Shown here: one piece after another, positions 24,401 to 34,979 of the stretch
Numbering within the stretch: the first letter of the stretch is position 1
Layout: each line of letters starts with the position of its first letter
DNA from: Athripsodes cinereus
Lineage: Eukaryota; Arthropoda; Insecta; Trichoptera; Leptoceridae
Reading direction: 5' to 3'
Assembly (NCBI GenBank): GCA_947579605.1
Contig: OX388319.1
Coordinates: 16,009,447-16,073,446 of the forward strand
DNA length: 64,000 nucleotides
Program-made: the position numbers and the translations under genes
Notes under the pieces: model-generated
The model's input: only the letters and a program-made list of their open reading frames with translations
What the model was told of the DNA's origin: nothing
Database searches by the model: none

Positions 24401-26360
24401 TACAGATATGTGGCAGTTACACGGGCTTAATACGGAGGGAAAGAATGGAAGAAGTCATTAAAAATCACTCACAGAAAATGTCAAACCGCGAAAACATCAT
24501 AAATCAAAACAATACACTAGTCTCTGCCGCCGTTTGGTCATTAAATAATACATAGAATACTATACCTAATACCATAACACACAAGCTATGTATGTGGGCA
24601 TTTTGATGCCTTTCAGTCTAAATTCATTATTGTATTCAAGTATCTATATTTTTAACTATACCAAATGTGCTGTTAATATTGTATATTAAATACACAAGCA
24701 TACCGCATATAGTTTCACACGTCAAAATGGATCGTATTAAAAGATTTAAAACTTCATCGCATAACGACGACAAATACGTAAGTTTTGTGTATAGCAGCTT
24801 TACAAGTCAGATATAATTAAGATTTACTCCAATTACTCACGTGTAAATATTTCGGCAATGACTTGAATAGAGGTTGTAGGAAGACATAGATATACATAAG
24901 GTTTGGCATAACATAAGATTTGTTGGAGACGTGGTCAATCAAAAATAAATAGACGGAATGGAAATTAGGATGGTACAAATAATTTGACAATTAAAGCAGT
25001 GAAGTGACAAAATTTAAAATTAATTAAACGAAACATAAGAATGTACTAGTTTTGTTCTATTTTTTACACTGATCTAGGTGGTGGATACGGGTAATGAATT
25101 GGTTTGAAATAAGCAAATAGATAAGGATTACTAGAAAAAAGTTAAAACATGTCATATAGTAAATCCACTTGACTTACTTTGACATCTCCATCTCACCCTT
25201 CAACATTCCATACTACCTTTCACCACCATCCATCCAACTTACTTTTACAAATCAGTCAAATATAAAAATGTTGTTATCTAGACAAAACTCAAAATTATAG
25301 TTATAGATTGTGTTACTATACAACAATACGTTCTAATATCAAATGATTATTATGAAGTTTTTAAGAGAAAAAAAAACCAGTTAGGTCGATTCTCACGATT
25401 TACGTTTTGTATTATAAATTTACCAACCGACCAACAAATAAAATAAAATCACAAAAGGACAATAGACTGTAGAGCGCCTCAACAATTCGTTCCCCAATAC
25501 ATGGGGATGAATTGCTCATTGCCAACAACTATTGATTTTTTTAAAAAGAATTCAACACAATGAATTAGATGGATAAAATGCATGTCAAGGGATGGATACA
25601 CATTATAATTTCTGTTGAGTATTATTATTACACAAATGAAAAGAAACTAATAATGACGTAAAAATATAAAATAATATAATGAAATGTTTACAATAGTAAG
25701 CAATTCCTGATTATACAAATACTTTTAAAACGCAAAGTATTGCTGGTATTTTGCACAACCACAATAATCCATCCTGCAATGAAATCTTCCTTGTGGCTAT
25801 GCTTTTGAATCTAAAAATAATAAAATACAATTCTGTAATACCTTATATTATCGATTACCGACAAAATACAGTATATTTATTTTAATAAAAAGTCCTACTC
25901 AAAAGCTATCGATACAATAATCATAAATTTGATTAATTCGATGTGATAATTAAGAAACCGATCTATAAGTAAAATATACGCCCTACGTATTAAAAAAGAA
26001 ATGAAGGTGAAGAGAGATAAATTCCCGATAAAAAGTTGAGCCGCAAAACTCATAACTATGTGCATAAATATTTTAATACAATTTACTTATTTCTTCACGA
26101 CACATAAATAAGCTTTAAATTTTGTGAACAATAAAGGAAAATGAAACGAAAACAGCGATAAGGATTACTATGAATATAAATAATCAAATAAAGCCAAGTA
26201 GAATACAGTGTAGTGAATGGGAAGAGAACAAATTGTTCATGGGAAAGGCTGTATTAATAACAGTTTTGTAAGTTCGTTATTCGTTTACTTATAGCCGCAA
26301 CCAAAAGTGGATATAATTTCACAAAAGCTTTCCTGCCTTAGAAGCGGTCGCTGCGGCTTC
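21460..26360. other. AT-rich stretch, no gene seen
   Basis: The left edge (to about 21870) has repeated GTGACTATATAGGAA motifs (about 21662, 21833) that may belong to the neighbouring transposon. A 70-codon ORF at 22100-22312 plus is unrecognised. Pyrimidine-rich CTCTCTAT sequence lies near 23605-23640. Otherwise featureless intron-like DNA. Confidence 0.35.
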
Positions 26361-26362
26361 AG

Positions 26363-26549
26363 TCAATTAAATGTGTAAAGTTTGTCCAGCCGTTTCTCCA
26401 GAGTAGTGGGGGCGCTGTAGAGAGGTGTCTCCCCCGTCTTCCTCAGTCCACCGCCATTTCCGGCGGTGCGGGGGTTGATGGTTGGACTGTCGTTCTACAA
26501 GGAAAAGCGGAAACTCACTCCCCTCCGAGTCCCAGTCGGGCGATGCTTG
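26363..26549 (-). CDS. Candidate alternative exon(s) of the AUTS2-like gene
   Basis: A GC-rich island on the same strand as the AUTS2-like first exon, with two acceptors. Acceptor A (TTAACTTTTACAG, exon from 26549) opens QASPDWDSEGSEFPLFLVER and stays open to a stop at 26367-26369. A GTGAGT donor at 26518 would cut this to a 31-nt exon (26519-26549). Acceptor B (CCGCTTTTCCTTGTAG, exon from 26494) opens NDSPTINPRTAGNGGGLRKT, then GETPLYSAPTTLEKRLDKLY and TFN before a TGA at 26363-26365. The second frame has strongly G/C-biased third positions, unlike surrounding DNA. Exon 1 of the gene ends in phase 0, which fits both acceptors directly. Joined to exon 1, frame B would give a short protein of 123 residues. 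I do not recognise the peptide in vertebrate AUTS2, so exon status and gene assignment are inferred. Confidence 0.4.
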
Positions 26550-27529
26550 CTGTAAAAGTTAACTAAGCAGTTGCCAACAAACGGGTCAACGTGTTTTGTC
26601 GGAAATCTGAAACTCATATTATTATTTTGTCCCACGACACTCTTAAATGAGATACAGTACGGTGTAAGGTATGGTATTAGCTGAACAAACTGCATTCACT
26701 TATTAACCTGACCGACTTACCAACATAATGTTGTAGTGAAGACTTCATGAAAAATTATCCACCGCTGTAAAAAAACTTGACAACATTGTTTCCATTTATT
26801 TGTACGTAGGTATCAGTTATAAAACAAATAATTAAATTGCTCGAAGAAATACTACTTTTTTAATATCAAATAAAACATAACGCAAACTCATAATTTATAG
26901 TCAATACAAAATTCTCACATTAATTTGTTAAGTACAACGTCTAAGCGATAATTATCATAAATAATGATTACTAAAACACTAATACTCTTTGAATATAAAT
27001 GATATTTAATTGCATGTGAGTGAAAAATTGTCGCTTCAATTGGCAACATAGAATACACACACAATTCCATATAAATATACAATTTTACCGGATACACGAC
27101 TTCGGAGTACTAGAAGACGTTCTTTCGATACGAATACATAAGGCCAGTGAATAGTGTAACATAATACACACCTACATATTATTATTATGTCATAGAAATG
27201 TAGAGTTAAATAATCGAGTCTGTTCAACACTTTGGTGCAGATCTCTCGGTAAGTACAGGTAATACATATTTCCAAGAGTGACAACATTCTTGACAGCGAC
27301 ATAAATATGAGTGACAGCTGACTGATAACTAAATACAAATGGCATGTCTTGACTGAAGTACGCTGAGGTTACAGCCAGTAAATACTTAACCAGATAATAA
27401 CACTTAGAGCTAGCGCATACATACAATTTTTAGTTGAACAACTGCTTTGTTGTGTATCATATGTTTAAAAGAATATATTAAAGCGCACATACTGTCAACT
27501 CGATAGTTGCTCGACAAAAAAGTCAAAAA

Positions 27530-28145
27530 GCTTTATTTTTTTTATTTATTTATTTATTCTTTACTGTACATTGATAACAAGCAAATTTACACAAAAATAC
27601 ATTTCAAACAAAGACAATCATACAATCAATATACAGAGGGCGAGTTTATCGCAGAGGCGCGATTTCTTCCAACTAACCCAATTTCATAAAACCTTCACAT
27701 ATAGAAATTTTTTTAAAGAAAGGAAAGAGGAGGTAAAAAAGGAGAAGAATATGTAGGAAGAGGGACTAGGATACAGAAGCCATATTTTGTGTGATAAAAT
27801 GGTCCTTGACCGCCCGCTTGAAAGCTTGAAGAGTGGGGAGCAACCTTATCCTGGAAGGCAAACTATTCCAACAGCGAGCACCATGAACAGAAAAAGAGTT
27901 TGTAAAAAAGTTTGAGCTATGAGCTGGTATCGCCAGAAGACGCTCGCTATTGGATCGTAAGGGCAAGCCATGGCTCGAAAGATACTCAAACATTTCCTTA
28001 AGATAGTATGGTGAAGACGTAGAGTATAAACAATTATAAACCAGTGATAAGACATGGAGATCTCGTCTTTGGCGCACGGTAAGCCATTTCAGTTTATTCC
28101 TAAATTTATCGATTTGCTTTTGATTTAAAAGTTGGACAACTATCG
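27530..28145 (-). mobile_element. CR1/L2-like LINE, 3' end with C-terminal coding segment
   Basis: The minus strand encodes IDKFRNKLKWLTVRQRRDLH, then LSLVYNCLYSTSSPYYL and FTNSFSVHGARCWNSLPSRI, ending KDHFITQNMASVS-stop at 27766. The F--SFSVHGAR-WNSLP pattern is the standard C-terminus of CR1/L2/jockey-group LINE polyproteins. After the stop comes a 3' UTR containing the complement of the GCGAGTTTATCGC hallmark and a tail CAATGTACAGTAAAGAATAA, then an ATAAATAAATA tract (about 27536-27560). The 5' end (about 28145) is fused abruptly to a Harbinger transposase fragment. This copy is the key that identifies the shorter LINE tails elsewhere in the window. Confidence 0.85.
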
Positions 28146-28184
28146 ATCAAGCGCTCAATTTGTATTGTATTGATGTGCGCAGAC

Positions 28185-28545
28185 CATCGACTAATATGGC
28201 GCATCTCCATCTTGTATCTTGGCGTTTTATAAAAGGACCCACGAATGAAATTATTTCATTAAACGTTTCTTCACTCATTCTATAATATTTGAAAAACTTG
28301 TCTGGGCGCTCATTTAGCTTAGAATGTAACGTATGAAATAATCCATTAGATAACCTATTACTGAGTACAGGATGTACACAGTATCTTCTTTTTTTATCTC
28401 TCTTAAAATTTCTATAAAGCAAAGCACAAACTAAAACTTTCTTCTTAATTGACATTGTTTGTAAACACCATAACTCGAGCGTTGCTGAATAAAGACTGGT
28501 CGATTTGAGGAGATAAAAAATTGATTGTATGCGCACTTCCATCAA
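28185..28545 (-). pseudogene. PIF/Harbinger transposase N-terminal fragment
   Basis: The minus-strand ORF contains RRYCVHPVLSNRLSNGLFHT, then LHSKLNERPDKFFKYYRM, SEETFNEIISFVGPFIKRQD and TRWRCAI. This follows the N-terminal region of HARBI1/PIF-type transposases (R-YWVHP ... G-FHTL--EL ... DP-KFF-YFRMS---F--LL ... I-KQDT--R-AI). The homology stops near 28190, before any catalytic DDE residue, where it meets a LINE 3' fragment. A CATCGACTAA motif lies at about 28184 and, in inverted orientation, at about 28590-28600; it may be a remnant of element ends. Non-functional. Confidence 0.75.
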
Positions 28546-28649
28546 CTAAACTGTTTAGTTGAGTAGAAATCACGAAAAGTACACAACTCGACAAAACAGT
28601 TTAGTCGATGCAACAGTAAGTTGTATGTATGCGCTAAGCCTAAGTACAT

Positions 28650-30290
28650 AATATGTATTAGACATACCATAACACTGTGCTCTGCCGAATACCGTGTACG
28701 AATGTGGATATACGAGACTTGCATACTATAGTTACGTGGGTACATACAACACTAGGTACTTAAATTACAATGTTTTACAGATACGCGGAGACGATTTGCA
28801 TCAACTTAATATTCAAATAAAGTCGTTGGAAACATTACGTAAATGGAAAACGACTATTTTAGAATAGAAGTTATAATAATAAAGTATAAAACCTACTTAA
28901 GTTTCAACGAAAAGTGGCTGAGAATAAATTTTAGTTTAGATACAAATCTAGCATTTAAGTGGACATGTACCGACCGCCTTATCGTGGCAATTGCATGCAT
29001 TCATAAATAGTTTCTTACGATCACAATCTTCACATGCACCCTGGCTATATAATACAAGGGTTTACCTCATAAACAAAACTTCGTTCATACACCCAAGTCT
29101 CCCACTCACGGTTATTATTAACAATAAAGCTATCAACCTAATGAATGAGTGGGTACAAACAATAACAACTAACTTATCGCAAACTCGAAATCTTAATTCG
29201 ATTAAAGTTTGACAACATGAAAAACAAAACTTCTCCTATTAACTGATGGAGCTTACACAACAAACATATTTATTATAATTAATAACCAATGTACATTCAA
29301 GAATAAAAAAATGTAAAGTCGACTTACACGTAGGAAGCTTATATTGTTTTACGGCTAAATTTGCTGAAAATATACAGTAATCGATACACTCTATATGAGT
29401 AATATTGATAAGAAAGTTATTACAATAAATGAATCCCCTAATTGCTCCTCTTCCCCTTGGCCTATTTTCTTTCTTCTTTCTTTAATAACATAACGTTTCA
29501 GAATAAAAATACATACTTAATATGAATAATGAAAAAGGTGTTCGTATGTTGATGCAAATAAAATCCGCAATTGACGAAGGGGACGGATTCATGGCGATGA
29601 AATAAATTCACAGTCAAATACATAAATGAAATTTAATTTAATAAGATCAAAGTGTAGTAGGTATGGAAGGAATAGACAGAGGGAGAGCGTTGAAGTAAAA
29701 ATGTGTTTGGGGTTAGTGAACAAATAATAAGCTTATGGGCAGTAAGAATATGAAAGAGAAATTAATTTCACGGAATCTACTATCTCAAAATCTATAATTT
29801 ATTCATCGCTAAAGGTTATAGTAAGGTTATTTGACAATCTCTCATACAATCAACCGATATTCAAACATTAATCAGTTGAATAGTGGTTAATTTCTGACTA
29901 TAAATTGTGCTATCATGGTTTTATAATATTCAGTGATGAAAGAGAAGAGGTGAACTGAATAATATAATTTTATGGTACCTATTCATATAATAAGCATTGT
30001 GCATGAAGTGTAATTATAGTGCAAAATGAAAGCTTTAAACAAGGTATATAAAATAATACTATATATTATCTTCTTTGTTCTTCTAATTAAAAATATAAAT
30101 TGTAGAATCCACTCACAATTACTGTTAATAATTAATCTTCTAAAAATCAATAAAATACAAATCTGAAATATATTTAGAACAACGGGAGAAGTACCTTAAT
30201 GGAAACTGTACGATGATAAAAAAAAATGAAACTCCACTTTAATAGAATGGTAATAATTTCATTACAAAACGCAGAAGGTTGATTTAACTA
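28650..30290. other. AT-rich stretch, no gene seen
   Basis: Only short unrecognised ORFs, for example 28991-29212 plus. Probable intron. Confidence 0.35.
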
Positions 30291-30430
30291 ATCTTCCTTT
30301 AATAGCTTTAAGATTGAGTATCCATAATTCTACAGGTAGAATACTCATCAGATTTCCGGACATCTAAACGTTTCGAATTTACCTCGCATCATCAATGGGG
30401 TGGCATATCAAATTTTCCAATTATTCGTAC
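30290..30430 (-). mobile_element. Penelope-like element relic with decayed hammerhead skeleton
   Basis: On the minus strand TTGATGA (30395-30389), GCGAGG, GAAA (30374-30371) and ACGTTTAGATG follow in the same order and spacing as the hammerhead-bearing foldback at 31.9 kb. This is followed by TCCGGAAATCTGATGAG and an imperfect inverted pair (GAGTATTC ... GGATACTC). The stem II complement is lost and the first core base is U instead of C. Assignment to a Penelope-like element rests on the GAAACGT-type 3' signature and is inferred. Confidence 0.4.
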
Positions 30431-31030
30431 AACGGCTGGCCGGCCGACCTTACACAACAATATACAAAAGACTATTATAGAAATTGTATTTTAGCAGACT
30501 ATGAACGAACGAGTACAGAAAATTTTAACAATGGTGATATTTCAATTAAATTTGTTATTCCAAAACGATAATAAACAAAGATCGTTTGTCAAAATAACAG
30601 AATAGTAAAACAAATAACAATTAATACTGTCTTCTACTTCAGATTAGAATTTAATTTTACCATAGTAAAAGACCAAGTATTTATTCATTATTATTAGTTT
30701 ATTAAGAAAATATTTTATTTCTTATATTCGGGTTAAGAATTTATAAAGTAAATGTCATTAAATATGATTGAGAAATGGCTTACTCGTAATTTAAGAATAA
30801 CTTAGTAATAATAAAGTGCGCTAAAGAAATCACTTATCAAATTATGAAATACCGCAAATAAGAAACTTTCGCAGAAACTAACTAGAAATATAATGCTTTT
30901 GTAACAATGATCATACTAAATTAGCTAAATATCAACAAATTACTTAACAATTCATGATTAAATAAATACGTGTACATACTTCATTTTACCTTCATTTCAA
31001 TAGAAAATATTACAACACCACCTAGGCATT

Positions 31031-31210
31031 TACCCCACGAGTGAGATAACCAGCAGACCAGCAGCACGCAATAAACATAAAAGTCGTCTTCTCCGTGATA
31101 ATAAAGAATAAGAAATCAGGGTGGATGGCAAACCTAATCGCTGAATTTCAGATGTAAAATGTCTTTATTTTTCGAATACCTGACTTTTACAGGACACTCT
31201 AAAACTAAAG
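31031..31210 (-). mobile_element. Interspersed repeat S, copy 2
   Basis: Complement of the family: CCAGCAGACCAGCAGCACGC, AAAGTCGTCTTCTCCGTG, then GGTGGATGGCAAACCTAATC and TTTTACAGGACACTC. It is inverted relative to most copies. The distal end (GTGATGGTATA) is missing. Confidence 0.7.
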
Positions 31211-31329
31211 GAAAAGAGTGGAAGACCCAACTATTTCTTTCAAGCTACAAAATATTTATAGTTAAGATAATTCGTACAAAATAAATCGATTTCAATATAT
31301 TTTCACAGTTTAAAACTAATTACATATAT

Positions 31330-31450
31330 ATTATTTACTGTACGCAGATTAGAAGCAACTAAACATTAAATAACATTAATATTAAATAATAATCATTCAA
31401 TATTTGCTTGCGAGTTCAACGCAAAGGCGCGACATATTCCGCCGACTAAG
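31330..31450 (-). mobile_element. Diverged LINE 3' tail
   Basis: CGAGTTCAACGCAAAGGCGCG, interrupted here as GCGAGTTCAACGC and GGCGCGACATATTCC, corresponds to the CGAGTTTATCGC hallmark. TTTACTGTACGCAGATTA at lower coordinates corresponds to the TACAGTAAAGAATAA tail of the 27.5-kb LINE. Heavily mutated. Confidence 0.45.
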
Positions 31451-31814
31451 CAAAAAAAAATTAATACCTTTTATCACCATTAAAATAAATAATAAAGACG
31501 ACTCAATAACGACGGCAGCTGTAAATGCAGTTAGCTTATGTATTAAATATTTACGAGTACAATAACTAATATTTACCAAACACAGTAAATTAATAACACT
31601 CTTCCTATTAGGACAAATGACAGCAGGAACAAGAACAGATAATAATTAAATAATCATAATAATAATAAGCCATCGCAATAGTAAATATCTTATCTAAAAG
31701 CAATAAGTATCTAATACTGTAGTATTAATCTGCAGGCGGAACGGAACCGCAATGCTATTACATAATTATATAAATCAAATGTTTTTGTGTTAATACTTTG
31801 GAAATTCATTATAA

Positions 31815-32004
31815 TTAAAATGATTTTAAAAACACTGTATAATTTCCAAATTAAATTTATTCACCTCAAACGTTTTCGCCAAGGCTTCTACTTGGCATCC
31901 TCCATCCAGTACTCCTGATGATGCCAAGTAGAAGCCTTGGCGAAAACGTTTGAGGTGAATAAATTTAATTTGGAAATTATACAGTGTTTTTAAAATCATT
32001 TTAA
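31815..32004. mobile_element. Perfect foldback (85-bp arms), Penelope-like terminal repeat pair
   Basis: Arms 31815-31899 and 31920-32004 are complementary over 85 bp with no mismatch that I can see. They enclose a 20-base spacer. Outer ends are TTAA on both sides. The right arm carries GCCTTGGCGAAAACGTTTG followed by GGTGAATAAATTTAATTTGG and ACAGTGTTTTTAAAAT. I recall this succession as typical of Penelope-like element pLTRs (inference). The spacer is asymmetric and completes a hammerhead core on the plus strand only. Arm identity implies a recent insertion or ongoing correction. Confidence 0.75.
31911..31957 (+). ncRNA. Candidate type I hammerhead ribozyme
   Basis: CTGATGA (31915-31921) is the invariant first core strand. 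Positions 31923-31928 (GCCAAG) pair with 31936-31941 (CTTGGC) as stem II with a 7-base loop. GAAA follows at 31942-31945. A45-C47 with G48-U50 (AACGUU palindrome, 31945-31950) forms a minimal stem III, presumably between two copies. U31951 is the predicted cleavage-site base. CUC (31912-31914) pairs with GAG (31952-31954) to start stem I. Hammerheads with minimal palindromic stem III are known from Penelope-like terminal repeats. U at the cleavage position is permitted but less favourable than C. Cleavage activity is not shown by sequence. Confidence 0.55.
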
Positions 32005-32009
32005 CATAA

Positions 32010-33725
32010 TTATATGTTCGAATATGTTTTATAAGTTTTCAGCCGGGCTTAGTTCGGGTTATGATCATCAAATTAACAACAATGCGATGCAAAAAAATAA
32101 ATAAGTTTAATTAAAAATAGATGTTCTAATAAATTAGGAGTAACTGCTGTATTTTCTGTTACATCAGGCTAAGCGACACGTTACTTATAAACACAGAAAA
32201 GGTTCAAATTATTAGAAAATCCACCATAATAGATTTTGGTTCAACAGGAAATTAGTCGAATACTGATATTTATTTATTAAAAACCAATAATACACTTCAA
32301 TGATAATAATAAAAATATAAATGTACAACTAGTCAATTATGGGTAAAACACGTTTTTACAAGACCGACAATATTTGACGAAATAACACGAATAAGATCTT
32401 AACTCTTGAGTACTTATTTGACGACGAAGTAATAAAAAAAATAATAACTTTTTTAACAATATACACAGGTAGATGTTTTAATATTTATGTTTCTTAGTAC
32501 CTATAGATTTTTTAAATTAACTATTTTTAATTCAAATTAACATTTATTCGTGTACATATAATTATTAGAGTTGACTGGAAGATATTATAAAACAGCAAAT
32601 ACGCCCTTTGGCTACTTAATTGTTGATGGATTGTTTTATACTATTTCACCTTAGGTACTATTATTTATACTATTCATATCATTGTTCTGTATCAATTTTG
32701 TGGTTTGGTTTATTATATTTATTTGCCAGGAACATTTAATAGATTAGAATTCATGTAGAGGGCATTCGTTTTCATTTTTCTATCCAAATAAAGATTTCTA
32801 TAGAGGATATATTAAAAAATGCAGATATTATAATTATGTACATATTACATTTCTCCTGAAAATAATGCACACACCGCATGTTATACTGTAACAATGTGAA
32901 ATAAGTAAGTAAATAATTACGATGACGATAATAATATTATGATTATACCTACATCTAGTTGAAACATTTCTCACCAGAACCGGAATGTTGATGGTATAGT
33001 ACTTATATATAGTTACTTCACAATTTACAGTGGAGTGGGTGGCTTAATAAACGTTCTCACTCAAAAAAGTGTATAGTTTACTTAGTTCTTGCAGTAGTTT
33101 TGGTAACTTAATAAGTAATGTTGGCCTGTTTCTTTGTGTAACCGATTACTGGTATAGTATTATTGTTCATTTTTTAATAGTGGTAAACCCATACGTCATA
33201 CGGAGTGAAGTTTGCTACAGACATAAGATCAGTTCTTGCTTTTTTCGGACGTGCACGCGCTATTTAATCTTATTTCTTTACGTTCGAGACACAAAATGAA
33301 TTAAAGTACTTGAGTGATTACGATGAATTACGCTAAAAATCTAACTTTTATGGACCGAACGTAAACTGACAAAATAGGTTCAAATAGCCCGTGCATATAT
33401 AAGAACTAATTTTATGTCATTACGTACGAATTATGGTGTTCCCGCTTGTAAAAAAAATATGAACCATACTAGTAACAGTAATCAGTTACAGAAAGAAAAG
33501 TTTGATATTATTTGAAATATCAAAACTATTGCAAGGAATTTGTATGTAAAAATAAGATTTATTGAATGAGTACATTAATATGGCCATCCTCTGTATATAC
33601 ATTATAATTTATAATATTGTCAGTGATGTATACATATGTGGTTAGTATGCTATATTTACTATAACAATATTTATGTATTTTTTTTTTTAATTTACCATCG
33701 TTTGGGGTTACGTGTGTAAATTTAA
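32010..33725. other. AT-rich stretch, no gene seen
   Basis: Simple AT-rich DNA. The ORF at 33069-33299 plus is unrecognised. Confidence 0.35.
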
Positions 33726-33734
33726 CACGTAAAA

Positions 33735-33868
33735 CTATAATATAAGGCTGAGCAAAGAGAACGTCACCTTAGTTGGTAGTACCTTGGAGGGGACTTGAAC
33801 CCGCACCCCTTTATTATCTCAAGGTGTGATTTGTCCAATTAAGCTAACAGGAAGGATACCGTAGGCTT
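33735..33868 (-). mobile_element. tRNA-derived SINE (or tRNA pseudogene)
   Basis: On the minus strand an RNA polymerase III A box, TAGCTTAATTGG (33846-33835), matches the consensus TRGCNNARYNGG exactly. A B box, GGTTCAAGTCC (33801-33791), matches GGTTCGANTCC at 10 of 11 positions. Spacing is 45 bases, as in tRNA genes. A T-arm GCGGGTTCAAGTCCCC can be drawn, but the acceptor and anticodon stems pair poorly. A functional tRNA is therefore unlikely and a SINE head is the better call. Downstream sequence (CTAAGGTGACGTTCTCTTTG) would be the SINE body. Confidence 0.55.
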
Positions 33869-33879
33869 CGAAATTCTCT

Positions 33880-34720
33880 CTTATAAGTCACAATGACTGC
33901 TTTACGTGAAGATATTGTTCTAGCATACCCAAATAAGAGTATCTCATGCTGAATACAATTAAACAATAATTCATATTATAAATCAATAACGATACAGCGT
34001 ACAATAATAACATACAAACAGTGAACAATAATTATTATAAAATTATCAACCAAGTTGCATGTAAAAGAAGATTGCTACATTCAGGGGGTTATAAAAATAT
34101 TAACTGGTAAAATTTGTTCAAAAAATAATTCAAACAATTCATAAGTCAGCTAATTAAAAGAATAAATAGAACAAAAAGAAATATTATTTATAATTTATTT
34201 AATTGATAAGAAGAGCAAATTCAACGAATTAAAAGAAGGGTAAATTCACGTCATTTCACCAGGCCTAGGTAACCCATCACTTCCGATTTTTATGATTTTT
34301 TATTTACAAGTTGCTATGACCAAGTTAAAAGAACAAATAGAACAAAACGAAGTATTTTTTATACATTTTTTAAAATCATACATAACCCAAAACAGTTAAA
34401 TAATTTGCTGGTATCTGACGCAATTGACTTTACACAGATCAGGCAAACAGAGTTTATTAAAGAATAGACGTGCGACGCAAAGCAAAATATTGGTGGATTC
34501 CTTTAGATGACTAGGTGGGTTATGCTGCTGAAGGTAATTACTACAAACTGTGACTAAAATATGTTCTAAAACCAAGACTCTTGAAATCAAAACAAATACG
34601 GTTGAGTATATATTTCCCTTCAAACACGTGATCTGTACTGTGGTATTTCATTTTGATAAAATTAATAAACATAAAATTAATCTTCTAAATGGAGTCTTCA
34701 GCAAAGCATAGGTTTCTCAG
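33880..34720. other. AT-rich stretch, no gene seen
   Basis: No supported feature; short ORF at 34396-34623 minus is unrecognised. Confidence 0.35.
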
Positions 34721-34724
34721 TATT

Positions 34725-34930
34725 TTATGTGGTTTTCAAGTGTCTTATAAAAGGCCGGTATTAGTAAAATTTCACGTATAAGACAATCAACATCTGCAGT
34801 TCACTTATCCTGAATGCTTTATTTCTTCATTGGCACGAATACGACAACCTGCAAGTCTATCACATGCAGTTAGTCTGTTGTCTATCCCACTTAAGGGAGA
34901 TACCGTGATGGTATAGTGGTAGTAGTGTTT
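34725..34930 (+). mobile_element. Interspersed repeat S, copy 3
   Basis: Contains TGTCTTATAAAAGGCCGGTA, TTGGCACGAATACGACAACC, CACATGCAGTTAGTCTGTTG, and the terminal GATACCGTGATGGTATAG followed by a TGGTAGTAGTG tail. This matches the family order. Confidence 0.75.
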
Positions 34931-34979
34931 ATTACGTTGAATTTATTCAACTTGAAAGTAAGCCACTGTGAAAATTCTG

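Noticed and set aside
33735..33868. Functional tRNA gene
   Set aside because: Promoter boxes are good, but the acceptor and anticodon stems do not pair properly.
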